From Bacteroidales bacterium (GTDB lineage: Bacteria > Bacteroidota > Bacteroidia > Bacteroidales > F082): a stretch of 58,685 bases of DNA. Location: NCBI GenBank assembly GCA_015488735.1, contig WFNG01000185.1:1-58685 (forward strand), in the 5' to 3' direction. The notes under the pieces are model-generated. The model was not told where the DNA came from, made no database searches, and worked only from the letters and a program-made list of their open reading frames with translations. Below, one piece after another: positions 25,663 to 35,492 of the stretch (positions within the stretch are counted from its first letter, which is position 1; every line of letters starts with the position of its first letter). Made by a program: the position numbers and the translations under genes.

Positions 25663-27723
25663 CTATTCTGATAGTTTCTTAAAATAATCATACAGGTAAA
25701 ACTGTGACCGCATGGGGTTTCCATCTTTTGCAGATGTCTTATATTTATTGATTGGGTCGCTGTTGAGCAGTCTGGCTTTTATGTTATCGCTGAGTTGTGT
25801 TCGCAACATAAACATGATTTCTTTCTGTATTTCAGGGTCATAAATGGGACAGGCCACTTCAAAACGATGGTCAAAGTTCCGAATCATCCAGTCAGCAGAA
25901 GAAAGATAGTAAAGCGGATTGTTATTGTTGGCAAAAACCATAAGACGCGAGTGTTCCAGAAACTTATCTACAACGCCCACTATTTCAATATTTTCGCTAA
26001 ATTCGGAAATACCCGGAACCAGTACACAAATACCTCGACAAATAATTTGGATTTTTACTCCTGCTCCCGAAGCCTGGCTCAGTTTTCTTGTAAGTTTTCT
26101 GTCAACGAGGCTGTTCATTTTGATGATAGCCCAGGCTTCACGTCCCGCTTTAGCATTTTTTATTTCATTATTGAGCAGCCGGATGATGTTTCTTCGCATA
26201 TAATAAGGAGCTACAAGAAAGTGTTTAAACCGTGGTGGCGTGTAGGGCGATTCCAGCAGATGAAACAACATGTTAACTTCTTTGCCAATTTCTTTATTGG
26301 CAGTAAAAAGTCCGTCGTCGGCATAAATTCTTGCTGTAGATTCGTTGAAATTGCCTGTGCTTATATGGGAATAGTAGATGTTTTCGCCCTCTTCTTTGCG
26401 GCGGATAAGCATCAGCTTAGCATGTACTTTGTATCCAGGCAGATTTTTAATTATTTTTACACCTTCCTCTTTTAGTCTGCCCGCCCAATAGATATTGGCT
26501 TTTTCGTCAAAGCGGGCCTGAATTTCCAGAAATACGGTAACTTTCTTTCCGTTGCGGGCGGCGTTTATTAATGCATTAATAACGTTAGAATTTCGGGCTG
26601 CCCGGTAAAAAGTCATTTTTATGGCTCTTACCTGAGGGTCTATGGAGGCTTCGCGAAGCAGGTCAACAAGATACTGAAATGACTGGTAAGGGTAATGCAA
26701 CATAACATCTCGTTGCCGGATAATTTTTAAAATGTTGGTGTTTCCTTTGAGTAACGGGTGAGGCATAGGTTTCATCTCCGGATAAATGAGGCTGCTGTCC
26801 CCCAGATTGGGAAATCCGATAAAATCGCGAAAGTTATGGTAGCGGCCACCACCGCGGAGGCTGTCATCTTCTGAAATTCTTAATCTTTTCAACAACTGCT
26901 TTAACAATACAGGAGGAATTTGGTTGTCGTAAACGAAGCGAACCGGAAGTCCTTTTTTCCTTTGTTCCAGGCTCTCGCTCATAAGCTCGTAAAAGCTTTT
27001 GGAAAAATCGTTGTCGATATCGAGCTCGGCATCACGGGTGAATTTTATGGTATATGCAGTAAAAGTGTCGTAATCGAATGACTTGAAAACTTCTTTCAAT
27101 CCAAAACGAATCACGTCTTCCAGCATCATAATATATTTATTTCCTCCGCTGTCGGGTAAAAGCAAAAAACGTGAAAAGCGATGCGTGGGAACCATGATAA
27201 TAGCATATTCATCTTCCTGGTTTCCTGATGAATCGTGTAAAACAACAGCGAGGTAGATAAACTTATCACGGAGAAATTCAGGGCTTTCTAAATTCTTAAG
27301 CATAATGGGAAATAGAAAAGGGCGCAAATACTCTGTGAAAAACTGCCTGACAAAACGTCCCTGCTCCTCATCCGGCTTGGTTTCGTCAACAAAAAAGATA
27401 TGGTTTTCCTGTAGTTGTTTTCTAATTTCAGTGAATGTTTCGTTGTATCTCCTTTCCTGAACGGCCACCAAATCCATGGCTTCTTTTAAAATTTTTTCGG
27501 GTACGAACCCCAAATTCTGGTCACGGTTTTTTTCCATTCCTATCAGCCTGCGCAACGTGGCAACACGTACTCTGAAGAATTCATCGCGGTTGTTAGAGAA
27601 AATTCCAAGGAAGCGCAACCGTTCAATCAGTGGATTGTTTACATCCATAGCTTCTTGTAAAACTCTGCCGTTAAAATGTAACCAGGATATCTCACGATTA
27701 ATGGTTTTTTTTGTTTTTGCCAT
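25663..27723 (-). CDS. ppk1: Polyphosphate kinase 1
   Basis: A 686-residue enzyme making polyphosphate from ATP. It opens with the typical NREISWLHFNGRVLQEA. The phosphorylated histidine is His434 in VHAKLMLI and the second essential histidine is His591 in EHSRLMVF, matching His435 and His592 of the E. coli enzyme. STGNFNE and the KMTFYR segment complete the two phospholipase-D-like catalytic domains. Length is normal. It is transcribed alone; a TAACTTTG (27752-27759) upstream could be its -7 element. Confidence 0.96.
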   Translation of the reverse strand: MAKTKKTINREISWLHFNGRVLQEAMDVNNPLIERLRFLGIFSNNRDEFFRVRVATLRRLIGMEKNRDQNLGFVPEKILKEAMDLVAVQERRYNETFTEIRKQLQENHIFFVDETKPDEEQGRFVRQFFTEYLRPFLFPIMLKNLESPEFLRDKFIYLAVVLHDSSGNQEDEYAIIMVPTHRFSRFLLLPDSGGNKYIMMLEDVIRFGLKEVFKSFDYDTFTAYTIKFTRDAELDIDNDFSKSFYELMSESLEQRKKGLPVRFVYDNQIPPVLLKQLLKRLRISEDDSLRGGGRYHNFRDFIGFPNLGDSSLIYPEMKPMPHPLLKGNTNILKIIRQRDVMLHYPYQSFQYLVDLLREASIDPQVRAIKMTFYRAARNSNVINALINAARNGKKVTVFLEIQARFDEKANIYWAGRLKEEGVKIIKNLPGYKVHAKLMLIRRKEEGENIYYSHISTGNFNESTARIYADDGLFTANKEIGKEVNMLFHLLESPYTPPRFKHFLVAPYYMRRNIIRLLNNEIKNAKAGREAWAIIKMNSLVDRKLTRKLSQASGAGVKIQIICRGICVLVPGISEFSENIEIVGVVDKFLEHSRLMVFANNNNPLYYLSSADWMIRNFDHRFEVACPIYDPEIQKEIMFMLRTQLSDNIKARLLNSDPINKYKTSAKDGNPMRSQFYLYDYFKKLSE

Positions 27724-27751
27724 GATAGGATTGTTGTTTTAAGTATGGCTA

Positions 27752-27759
27752 CAAAGTTA
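27752..27759 (-). promoter_or_regulatory. Candidate -7 element of ppk1
   Basis: TAACTTTG on the minus strand, 28 nt before the ppk1 ATG, fits TAnnTTTG. No clean TTG is seen at the -33 position. Confidence 0.35.
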
Positions 27760-27807
27760 GGAAATTCACTAAAATTGCTAAATACATGTATGGAAAAGCC
27801 GGAAAGG

Positions 27808-30800
27808 TCAGATACTTACTACTTCAACGCCCTCTTTGTGAATATAAATCAGCTTTTTTTTGATGTCCTGATATCCCAGCCGTGAATAAACGTCCGCATA
27901 TCCCTCCACCTGCTTTCGGTATTTATTTTCTGTTTTCACATCTCTCACACCGGTTTTGTAATCGAGAATGGTCAGCGTGTTTTCGAGGAACACAACCCGG
28001 TCAGGACGCAGAAATTGTCCTGTCTGTGCATCGTAAATATCTGTTTCTGTCTTGATGATGGCATCTTTTGCATAGAAACGGCTCAATTCCGGATGGGCAA
28101 GAACTTTTGCTACAAGGTCTTTAATACGTGCGGTTTCCTCAGCATCCAGCAAACCGGAATAACGGCAGGCATCTACCTGCTGTGCTGCATCTTCGGTATG
28201 TTTTATTTTTGATAAGATGGCGTGTAACAACTTACCGAATGTGCGCTGTGTGTTTTGCCCCAGCGCTTCCCAGTAAACTTCTTCCACAGGAGCAATATCA
28301 ATATATTCGTACCAGGGAGTGGAAAAATCACGTGATAATGTGATGGTTTCTTCTGTATTGCTTGCTGGTTTCTGAACGCTGGTATCCGGGAAAGCACCCC
28401 ATTCAAAATGTAATTTCTCTTTGTCCCACAGTCCTTTATCCGACAAGAAATTTACAAGATATCCTGAAAAATAATCTTTGCTATTGTTCTGCATGATGCT
28501 GCCTGTGAGGAATAATCCATCAACGGCACGTGTAAAAGCAACATATATTTTATTCAGAAAATCCAGGTCTGTTTTGGCGCGTTCATGTTCATAAATTGGC
28601 TCTCTGCCTGCTACTTTTAATTCTTTTTGGTTGATAGTGAGCAGGACTGATGAAATGTTCTCCATTTCCGGCAGCTTTAATTCTTCCCAATATTGTGCAT
28701 GAGTAAGTCGGTTTTGCATCGCATGAAGGTCGGCAATTACCACTCCGAATTTTAGCCCTTTTGCTTTGTGGGCCGTCATCACCTGTACAGCGTTCAGGCC
28801 TTTGGGCAAAATGATACTCTCTTTGCCCTTTTTTTCTTCCCATAGCTCAATAAAAGCAGGTAACGAACCATTGTAAGTCATTTCCTTTTCGAAAATAAAA
28901 TCCAGAAAAAATTGCAGAAAAATATCCGGAGTGTTTGTATTTGTCAAATTCCGGATGACTTCTGCAGCAATTTCATAAACACTATGTGTGCGTGTAATTT
29001 CGGTGGAGGGAAGTACCAGTCCAAATCTGTCTAATACATATTTCAAAGCGTCCGGTTGAACCATGGCTTTGCGGTAAAGTGTGTGAAATTCATTTCCTGT
29101 ACCGTGAATCCAAAGCAGGTTGGTAAGAAATTCGGCAAAAAAGAGTTTGTTATCCGGCTCGGTAAGCAGTTTCATGAAAGCTACTACCAGCCTTACTTTG
29201 GGCGAAGTTGTCAGTAGCATCGATTCGGACGAAACCACCGGAATGTTGTGTTGCAATAAATGCGCTGCAATTTCGGATGCGGATTTATTGTCCAATGTTA
29301 AGATGCAGATATCTTTCAAGGGATAATTTTTCCCTATAATATCCTTTACTATTTCCCGGATTTTGGCAAGTCTTTTCACTTTAAAATCAGCTGAATTCTC
29401 TGCAGGAATAAAATCCATTGACACAAAGCCACCCTGCTTTTTCTTTTTGGGAATCTGTTGTTTTACATCCAGGTAAACTTCGTGGAAGCCGCCTGTGAGA
29501 TGCTGACCGGCAAAGCTGAAAAAATCATTGTTAAAGCGAATGATTTCTTCGCGCGACCGGTAATTTATTTTCAGATTTTTTTCTACGTAATTTTGTATCA
29601 GTATCTGCTCTCTCAGGATATTCTCCTGGCTTTCTTCCAATCCATACAGGTGTGGTAAATGGGTGAAAAGCTCTACTTCGCCGTTTCGAAACCGATAGAT
29701 AGCCTGTTTGGCATCGCCTACTACCATGTTGAACCAACCATTTGCCAGCGATTCTTCTACAAGGGGCAACAAATTGTCCCACTGTAATACAGACGTGTCC
29801 TGAAACTCATCAATTAAAAAATAGCGGTAACGTCTGCCAAGCCGCTCATAAATGAAAGGAACAGGTTGCCCTGCAATCTCATTGTGAATCCGTTTGTTAA
29901 ATTCTGAAATGTGTACTTTACGTGTTCTTTCCGTAAAACTTTCAAAAAGCTGACCGATTTCACCAATGAGTGCCATTTCGTAAATATTATTATACACCAG
30001 TCGCCGGATGGCATAAAAAGAAATTTTTTCACGGATGACTTCTAAACTTTCCTTTAGTTGGGGGATAATCCCATCGATACGTGATTTAACATCATTGCTT
30101 TTTGATGCAGCATACCAAACATTGTCTTCCATGGCCTTAATGACATAGCTGTTGGGCGAGAGATCTTTCAACGTTATCCGGCCTTCGGACAACTTTTTTA
30201 AATAGGCACCCACACCGTTTTTACCATGAGAAAAATCATTTATTGCAATTCCTTTATTTTCAATTAACGTCAAACTTTTCAAGGCTTGCTTTTGGATGGC
30301 GTTTTTTGTCGAATAAACGGCCTTCCCCAGCTTTTCAATGTTTTGGAGAAAATTTGCAGGTGAAACATTTTTTAGCCCACTGATATGTTGTGCCCCCTCT
30401 TCTCCCAGTTGTTTCTTTATGAATTCGGACAGGTTTTTGGTTAGGTCATAGCTTTTCTCATCTTCTACCTGCGACATGACAAAACGGATAAGGATTTCTG
30501 TGAAAGCACTGTCGTGTCCCAGTTTATCATAAATATCTTCAACGATAAACGGGATGAGATCGTCGTTGTCGATGATAACTTCAAAACCCTGTGGTAATCT
30601 TAAATCCGTAGCAAATGTACGTACAATCCGGTGTACAAACGAGTCGATGGTGCTGACGGCAAACTCATCATAATTATGGATAATGAGCAAAAGCAATTGT
30701 TTGGCCCGAAGTGTTATTTGTTCTGCTGAAAGCCCTGTTTCAGCCATAATGTCGGGATAGTTACTTTTGTTTAAATGTCCGGTAGTGATTTCTTCCAAAC

Positions 30801-30972
30801 TTTCTAATATTTTGGCTTTCATCTCGTTTGCAGCCTTGTTGGTGAAGGTTATAGCAAGAATATTCCGAAAGCTACCGGGGTTTTTCAGCGTGAGCTTCAG
30901 ATATTCCTTTACCAGTGTTGTGGTTTTCCCGGATCCGGCACTGGATTTATAGACGACAAAACGTTGGTTCAT
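27808..30972 (-). CDS. addA: AddA-type UvrD helicase / PD-(D/E)XK exonuclease
   Basis: A 1054-residue double-strand-break processing enzyme. The UvrD-family helicase half has Walker A AGSGKT (12-17), motif Ia AITFTNKAANEM, Walker B LIDEFQDTS, motif III VVGDAKQAIYRFR, and the late motifs VQVMTAHKAKGL and KIYVAFTRAVD. The C-terminal nuclease domain shows FGKLLHAIL, LRPDRVVF and LDYKTG, the RecB-nuclease active-site pattern. With the AddB-type protein encoded at 39266-42082 it should form the AddAB complex that resects ends for RecA. The ATG overlaps the tamB stop by 4 bp. Confidence 0.88.
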   Translation of the reverse strand: MNQRFVVYKSSAGSGKTTTLVKEYLKLTLKNPGSFRNILAITFTNKAANEMKAKILESLEEITTGHLNKSNYPDIMAETGLSAEQITLRAKQLLLLIIHNYDEFAVSTIDSFVHRIVRTFATDLRLPQGFEVIIDNDDLIPFIVEDIYDKLGHDSAFTEILIRFVMSQVEDEKSYDLTKNLSEFIKKQLGEEGAQHISGLKNVSPANFLQNIEKLGKAVYSTKNAIQKQALKSLTLIENKGIAINDFSHGKNGVGAYLKKLSEGRITLKDLSPNSYVIKAMEDNVWYAASKSNDVKSRIDGIIPQLKESLEVIREKISFYAIRRLVYNNIYEMALIGEIGQLFESFTERTRKVHISEFNKRIHNEIAGQPVPFIYERLGRRYRYFLIDEFQDTSVLQWDNLLPLVEESLANGWFNMVVGDAKQAIYRFRNGEVELFTHLPHLYGLEESQENILREQILIQNYVEKNLKINYRSREEIIRFNNDFFSFAGQHLTGGFHEVYLDVKQQIPKKKKQGGFVSMDFIPAENSADFKVKRLAKIREIVKDIIGKNYPLKDICILTLDNKSASEIAAHLLQHNIPVVSSESMLLTTSPKVRLVVAFMKLLTEPDNKLFFAEFLTNLLWIHGTGNEFHTLYRKAMVQPDALKYVLDRFGLVLPSTEITRTHSVYEIAAEVIRNLTNTNTPDIFLQFFLDFIFEKEMTYNGSLPAFIELWEEKKGKESIILPKGLNAVQVMTAHKAKGLKFGVVIADLHAMQNRLTHAQYWEELKLPEMENISSVLLTINQKELKVAGREPIYEHERAKTDLDFLNKIYVAFTRAVDGLFLTGSIMQNNSKDYFSGYLVNFLSDKGLWDKEKLHFEWGAFPDTSVQKPASNTEETITLSRDFSTPWYEYIDIAPVEEVYWEALGQNTQRTFGKLLHAILSKIKHTEDAAQQVDACRYSGLLDAEETARIKDLVAKVLAHPELSRFYAKDAIIKTETDIYDAQTGQFLRPDRVVFLENTLTILDYKTGVRDVKTENKYRKQVEGYADVYSRLGYQDIKKKLIYIHKEGVEVVSI

Positions 30973-33900
30973 GGTTTAGGTTTTTCAGCGGGCCCTGTTT
31001 TCTTCTTTTTTTCTTTCTTACTTTTTTTACTGCTTCCGTGGAACAGCTCTGAAAGCCGGTTGAATTCTTTCCGGTATACGATACCAACACCTTGGGTATA
31101 AGGAGAAACCTTATCGTAGTTACTGTAGTTGTACCACGAGTTATCGTTGGAGTGGTTGTAGGCTTTCAGCAGCCAACGTCCGTCTTTTGTAATTTTATAT
31201 TGAATATCCACATCGCCCACCAGATTATTGGCAGATCTGTTTTGTTTGTCGTATGTCATACCAAAATTACCATTAATCATAAGCCGGTCATCGAACAGTT
31301 GTGTGGAAAGTGCCACATCAAATTCCTGCTTTGTAAGGGTGCCACCGGGTTTGTAGTTTACCCCAATATCAAAATTCTTACTGATTTTCGACAACATACT
31401 GCTTAGCTGGTTAGAGAGGATGGTGTAGTATGAAGTACTCCAGGAAATACTAGATGCATTGCTGAAACTAAAAGAACCCAGAACCAGTAGTGAAATCATC
31501 TGCTGGTTCATAATTGCTGTGTTTGTAGTATCGAGCTGTGCATAAACCATACGTTGCATATCGGGATCTAAATCGGGAAAATGAATCTGAAATTTAATAT
31601 CGGGATTAAACAGGTCGTGAGACATGACAACATAGCAATTTACCTGTGTCCGGTTTTTATAAGAAGCGCTGGAATCAACAACGATACCCAGGCTGCTCAG
31701 GTTAGCCTTGAGCTTGTAAAGCCCTTTGATGTTAACTGTAGCCTGATACGGATTACCTGCCCAGGAGATACGACCACCTTTTACCAGCTCAAAGTGCTTT
31801 TTAACAAAACTCCCCAGCGAAAAATTAAACTCGCCCTTATCTACTACATAATCACCTGTCAGCGACAGATTGCCGTCAGAGTTTACTTTTAAATTCAAAA
31901 TACCATTTCCTTTTGACTGAATGTCCCCCATGTTAGAAGGGAGATAAATTTTAAGGTTGGCACTGGGCCTGATATTCATATTAAGGGCTATAGAATAAGC
32001 ACTTTTATTTTTCCGCCGTAGTTTAAGAACGGTTTCTTGCGGCTTTAAAAGAGTACTGTCAACAGGAGGTGGTGTAAAGATAATATAATTTTTATCTGCA
32101 ATTTCCGTGGAGTAGTCCAAAGGGAGGATAACAGAAGTACCAGCATCTGTGGAAGCATCTATTTCCATTTTTATATTGTTGGCAGGTCCGGTAATCTTTA
32201 CCATTCCCGATGCGATGGCCGTTCCATAATAGACATTGTTCATGTGCCTGGTTGTATTAAAAAACAACAGCTTTTTCGTGTTGATGGTAAGATTCAGGCG
32301 CATATCCCTAAAATAATGATGGAGGATGTCTCCTTGCAGAATGGCACTGTTTCCCAACGTATCATATAAGGTCATTTTACCCAGGTCAATTTTATCCTTG
32401 TCAAAAAGTATCTTTTGGTGAAAAGAATATTTTGTATTCAGATAGTTCACAACAAGACTGGCACGTTTTACATCTACATATCCCAATACCTGTGGGTTAA
32501 AGGTGCTTCCTTTTAATGCTATTTCACCATTAGCGGTGCCACGTAAATCTGAAATATATTCATTAAAAAAAGGGTTAATGGCTTTCAGCTTTAAACGATT
32601 GAACCGGAGGTCAAGATCAAGGTTAGCCGTATCTCTGTAGGGAAAATAAAATCCTGACAAATCAATGGTTTTAACGCGTTCTGCATTAATTTGTTTTACA
32701 ACTTGTGTTTTTATAAAAGCGGAATTGTTCACATTGTCCCAGGTACTTAGTATCCTGGCATTACCTAACATAGAATGGTTAAGGGCAAGCTTATCAATAC
32801 TGAGATCTGCCACACTTACGTTTCTGCCATTAATATGGGTTATTTTAACAGCACCGTTGAGTGTTCCATTAATATCAAAACCCAAAAAGCGCCATAACAA
32901 ATCCAGGTTAGACAGATTCCAGGAACGAAAAGAGGCAACAAGCGAATCGCCATTGTTTCTGGGGAATTCTCCCAGCAGTGCAAACCGTGATAACCCGCCA
33001 CGAATGACAAGATGATGAAAACGCCATGCATCGTTGGAATGTATGATTTTATTTTCGGGATTAACCTGCCAAAGTGTGTCGTTAATATAAACATGTGACT
33101 GGCTAATATTAAATTGTTGTACGCTTCTGTTGTTAATAAAAAGTCCTTTTACCAATCCCTTGTTTACCCATACACTGTCCGCGTTATGCCAAAAGAGGCC
33201 GAAATCAAGGCTGTCGTTGCGTGCTCCCAGTTCTAATTGCAAGCTATCCAGCCCGAAAACTGTCTTATCGTTTGCGGTACTGTCTTTTAAAATAAGATGC
33301 CGGATGCCAAAATCCATGAAAAGGCGGTTATCTTTTGTCCTGACTGTAAGTTTACTGTCTAATGCCCTCGTCTTATTGAAAATTAATTTTTTGGCATAAG
33401 CATTTGCGGTTAACGTGTTGTTTTTTAAATCGAAAAGCGCTGTAAGCGAAGTATTAGGACTGATGTTTAGACCATAAACGAAATGCTCACCAATGAATTC
33501 AGGTTTTTTTAACAACAAATTGATTCGGATACTGTCCTTTTGAATGAGGCCGGTATTATTTGCTTTTGGCAAAACGGGAAGATATTGATTAAAAAAGTGG
33601 CCGATTGCTGTATTTAAAGTTGCCAGCTTATATTGGCCTCCCATTTGAAAATTCAACAGGTCAGAGCTAAAACTTATACTTTGTTGCCCCGACTTACTCC
33701 ACTTTTTAAGAAATGTGATATGTTTTACAGGATAATGGTCTTTTCCAAAGCCGATTACTGCATTTTTCATCCGTATCCTGCCTGTAAGTGTGTTAATATT
33801 CAGCCCGGCAAAATCTACTGTTGTCATTCCACTGAGATGAAAATCCTTTTGTTTCCACAAATTAAGGGGCTTAAAATCAGAATGAATTAAATTTATTTTA

Positions 33901-35492
33901 AAATGGAAACATGGCTTTGCATTGAAAGCAGTATATCCGGATGTGTGCAATTTCAGGTGCGGGTCGTTGATCTTCAGCTTGCTAAACAGTGTGTCAGATA
34001 TATAATACCCATGAAAGTTGATATTCTTAAAATTATATCCGTTTGCCCAAATTTGCGGGATGCTAACGGCGATTTTCGTATTTTGTTTTCCCAGTGAATC
34101 AAAAATTGCTATATACGCTGTAAAATCAGCCTTTTTCAATAAGTGCCCACTGCTTATAAAATGGTTTAACGGGAAATTACCGGCATTAACTTTTGCATTT
34201 AAACTTAAAATTTTGGCAGTGTCTGCTTCAAGATGAAGTGTCAGGCTTATTTTCCCGCTATCGGATGTCTTTATGTTTGCACGTGTGGAGAAATTATAGT
34301 AAGAGCCATTAAAATTTCCGGTGAGTTGAATGATATTTTTCAACGAAATTGATTCCGGTATCGGAATTTTGGGATTGTTCTGGGGGATAACAAAATTTCT
34401 CAGATCAGAAACAGATGTTGAGAAATGCTTTATTCTGGCAACAATATTGGTTGAATAAAAATCGGGAAGACCTTTCATGCTTACATCTCCTTTAAAATGT
34501 GTTGCCTTTCCATAGGTCAGATTCAGGTTCTTTCCAACGAGCCGGCGCACAGGTCCATTTACCTGTCCTCCCAAAATTTGAGCCTTATCTTTCATTTTAA
34601 ACATGACGTTGGCAAAAAAACCGATATCGCTTAAATCCAGTTTTGTAGGTCTGAAATTACCACGTAACCTGACAGAGTCAACAAAATCGGAGTAGGCACT
34701 CCATCCATTTGAAAGCATATAATAATCCAGATTAAGCCGGGAGTGATTGGTCTCCAAAATTGTATTCCTGAAATAAAATACTTTACCGCTAATTAATATA
34801 TCGCTTTTCATCTTCCGTAGAAAAAGGCCTGATTTCTCATGTGCAGTAAGGTTATCCAAATGGAAGCCAAGCGAATCATTGACCAAAAAGAAATTACGTG
34901 CATGAATAGAGGCTCTGCTTACAACGATGTCGCTGTAATTCATCGTATTTTTAGGCGCATTGGCATGCACATCATTGCCATTTTTGAGTTGGAAGTGCAC
35001 ATGTGCCATTGTGAGATCTCCAATATTTAGCTTAAAAACACCTGACGAAGAAGAGCTATTAGCTGTTGAGAGCTTTCTGATAAAATTGATGAATGTATAA
35101 TTACGGTTACCTTTATATTCTATTAGCCGAAAGTCAACTGTATCCATTTGAACATTGTGAATAAGGAATTTACCGGATAAAAGTTTAAAAAAAGCCGGAC
35201 TGGCCTTCATGTTGCTGATGTGCATTATGGGATTGCCAAGTGAGTCACTCAGGTTAAGATGACTTATTTCAATGCCCTTAAAAAAATCGATATCCAATAA
35301 TCCGATGGTAAGGCTGTCACCTGTTTTCTCAGATACCCAACCGGCTACTTTTCTTATGGCCATGGATTGCACCAACGGCTGCTTGAGTAAAAAAGATAAT
35401 ACCAGCGGGAGGGATAAAAGAGTAAGCATCCCATAAAGCAATGCCCGGAGAACTCTTTTTTTAATACTTTTGCCCTGTTTTTTTTCTTTCAA
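30969..35492 (-). CDS. tamB: TamB-like translocation/assembly protein
   Basis: A 1507-residue envelope protein: a cytoplasmic basic stretch (KKRVLR), one N-terminal membrane anchor (residues about 15-35), a very long series of beta-strand repeats, and a C-terminal DUF490/TamB domain (about 1090-1450, with DLQ-like FNLPD features such as GDYVVDKGEFNFSLG). TamB-like proteins bridge the periplasm and help insert outer-membrane proteins or move lipids. The longest frame begins with TTG (35490-35492), directly against the ATG of tsaD; an ATG at 35427-35429 would still keep the anchor but lose the positive residues, so the TTG start is preferred but not certain. The end is a Lys-rich tail. Confidence 0.85.
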   Translation of the reverse strand: MKEKKQGKSIKKRVLRALLYGMLTLLSLPLVLSFLLKQPLVQSMAIRKVAGWVSEKTGDSLTIGLLDIDFFKGIEISHLNLSDSLGNPIMHISNMKASPAFFKLLSGKFLIHNVQMDTVDFRLIEYKGNRNYTFINFIRKLSTANSSSSSGVFKLNIGDLTMAHVHFQLKNGNDVHANAPKNTMNYSDIVVSRASIHARNFFLVNDSLGFHLDNLTAHEKSGLFLRKMKSDILISGKVFYFRNTILETNHSRLNLDYYMLSNGWSAYSDFVDSVRLRGNFRPTKLDLSDIGFFANVMFKMKDKAQILGGQVNGPVRRLVGKNLNLTYGKATHFKGDVSMKGLPDFYSTNIVARIKHFSTSVSDLRNFVIPQNNPKIPIPESISLKNIIQLTGNFNGSYYNFSTRANIKTSDSGKISLTLHLEADTAKILSLNAKVNAGNFPLNHFISSGHLLKKADFTAYIAIFDSLGKQNTKIAVSIPQIWANGYNFKNINFHGYYISDTLFSKLKINDPHLKLHTSGYTAFNAKPCFHFKINLIHSDFKPLNLWKQKDFHLSGMTTVDFAGLNINTLTGRIRMKNAVIGFGKDHYPVKHITFLKKWSKSGQQSISFSSDLLNFQMGGQYKLATLNTAIGHFFNQYLPVLPKANNTGLIQKDSIRINLLLKKPEFIGEHFVYGLNISPNTSLTALFDLKNNTLTANAYAKKLIFNKTRALDSKLTVRTKDNRLFMDFGIRHLILKDSTANDKTVFGLDSLQLELGARNDSLDFGLFWHNADSVWVNKGLVKGLFINNRSVQQFNISQSHVYINDTLWQVNPENKIIHSNDAWRFHHLVIRGGLSRFALLGEFPRNNGDSLVASFRSWNLSNLDLLWRFLGFDINGTLNGAVKITHINGRNVSVADLSIDKLALNHSMLGNARILSTWDNVNNSAFIKTQVVKQINAERVKTIDLSGFYFPYRDTANLDLDLRFNRLKLKAINPFFNEYISDLRGTANGEIALKGSTFNPQVLGYVDVKRASLVVNYLNTKYSFHQKILFDKDKIDLGKMTLYDTLGNSAILQGDILHHYFRDMRLNLTINTKKLLFFNTTRHMNNVYYGTAIASGMVKITGPANNIKMEIDASTDAGTSVILPLDYSTEIADKNYIIFTPPPVDSTLLKPQETVLKLRRKNKSAYSIALNMNIRPSANLKIYLPSNMGDIQSKGNGILNLKVNSDGNLSLTGDYVVDKGEFNFSLGSFVKKHFELVKGGRISWAGNPYQATVNIKGLYKLKANLSSLGIVVDSSASYKNRTQVNCYVVMSHDLFNPDIKFQIHFPDLDPDMQRMVYAQLDTTNTAIMNQQMISLLVLGSFSFSNASSISWSTSYYTILSNQLSSMLSKISKNFDIGVNYKPGGTLTKQEFDVALSTQLFDDRLMINGNFGMTYDKQNRSANNLVGDVDIQYKITKDGRWLLKAYNHSNDNSWYNYSNYDKVSPYTQGVGIVYRKEFNRLSELFHGSSKKSKKEKKKKTGPAEKPKP
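35465..35472 (+). promoter_or_regulatory. Candidate -7 element of tsaD inside tamB
   Basis: TACTTTTG fits TAnnTTTG and lies 20 nt before the tsaD ATG, within the first codons of tamB on the other strand. No TTG at -33 is evident. Confidence 0.4.

Noticed and set aside
25795-26475. A 226-codon open frame on the plus strand
   Set aside because: It lies wholly antisense to ppk1, whose motifs are complete; the translation has no recognisable family pattern.
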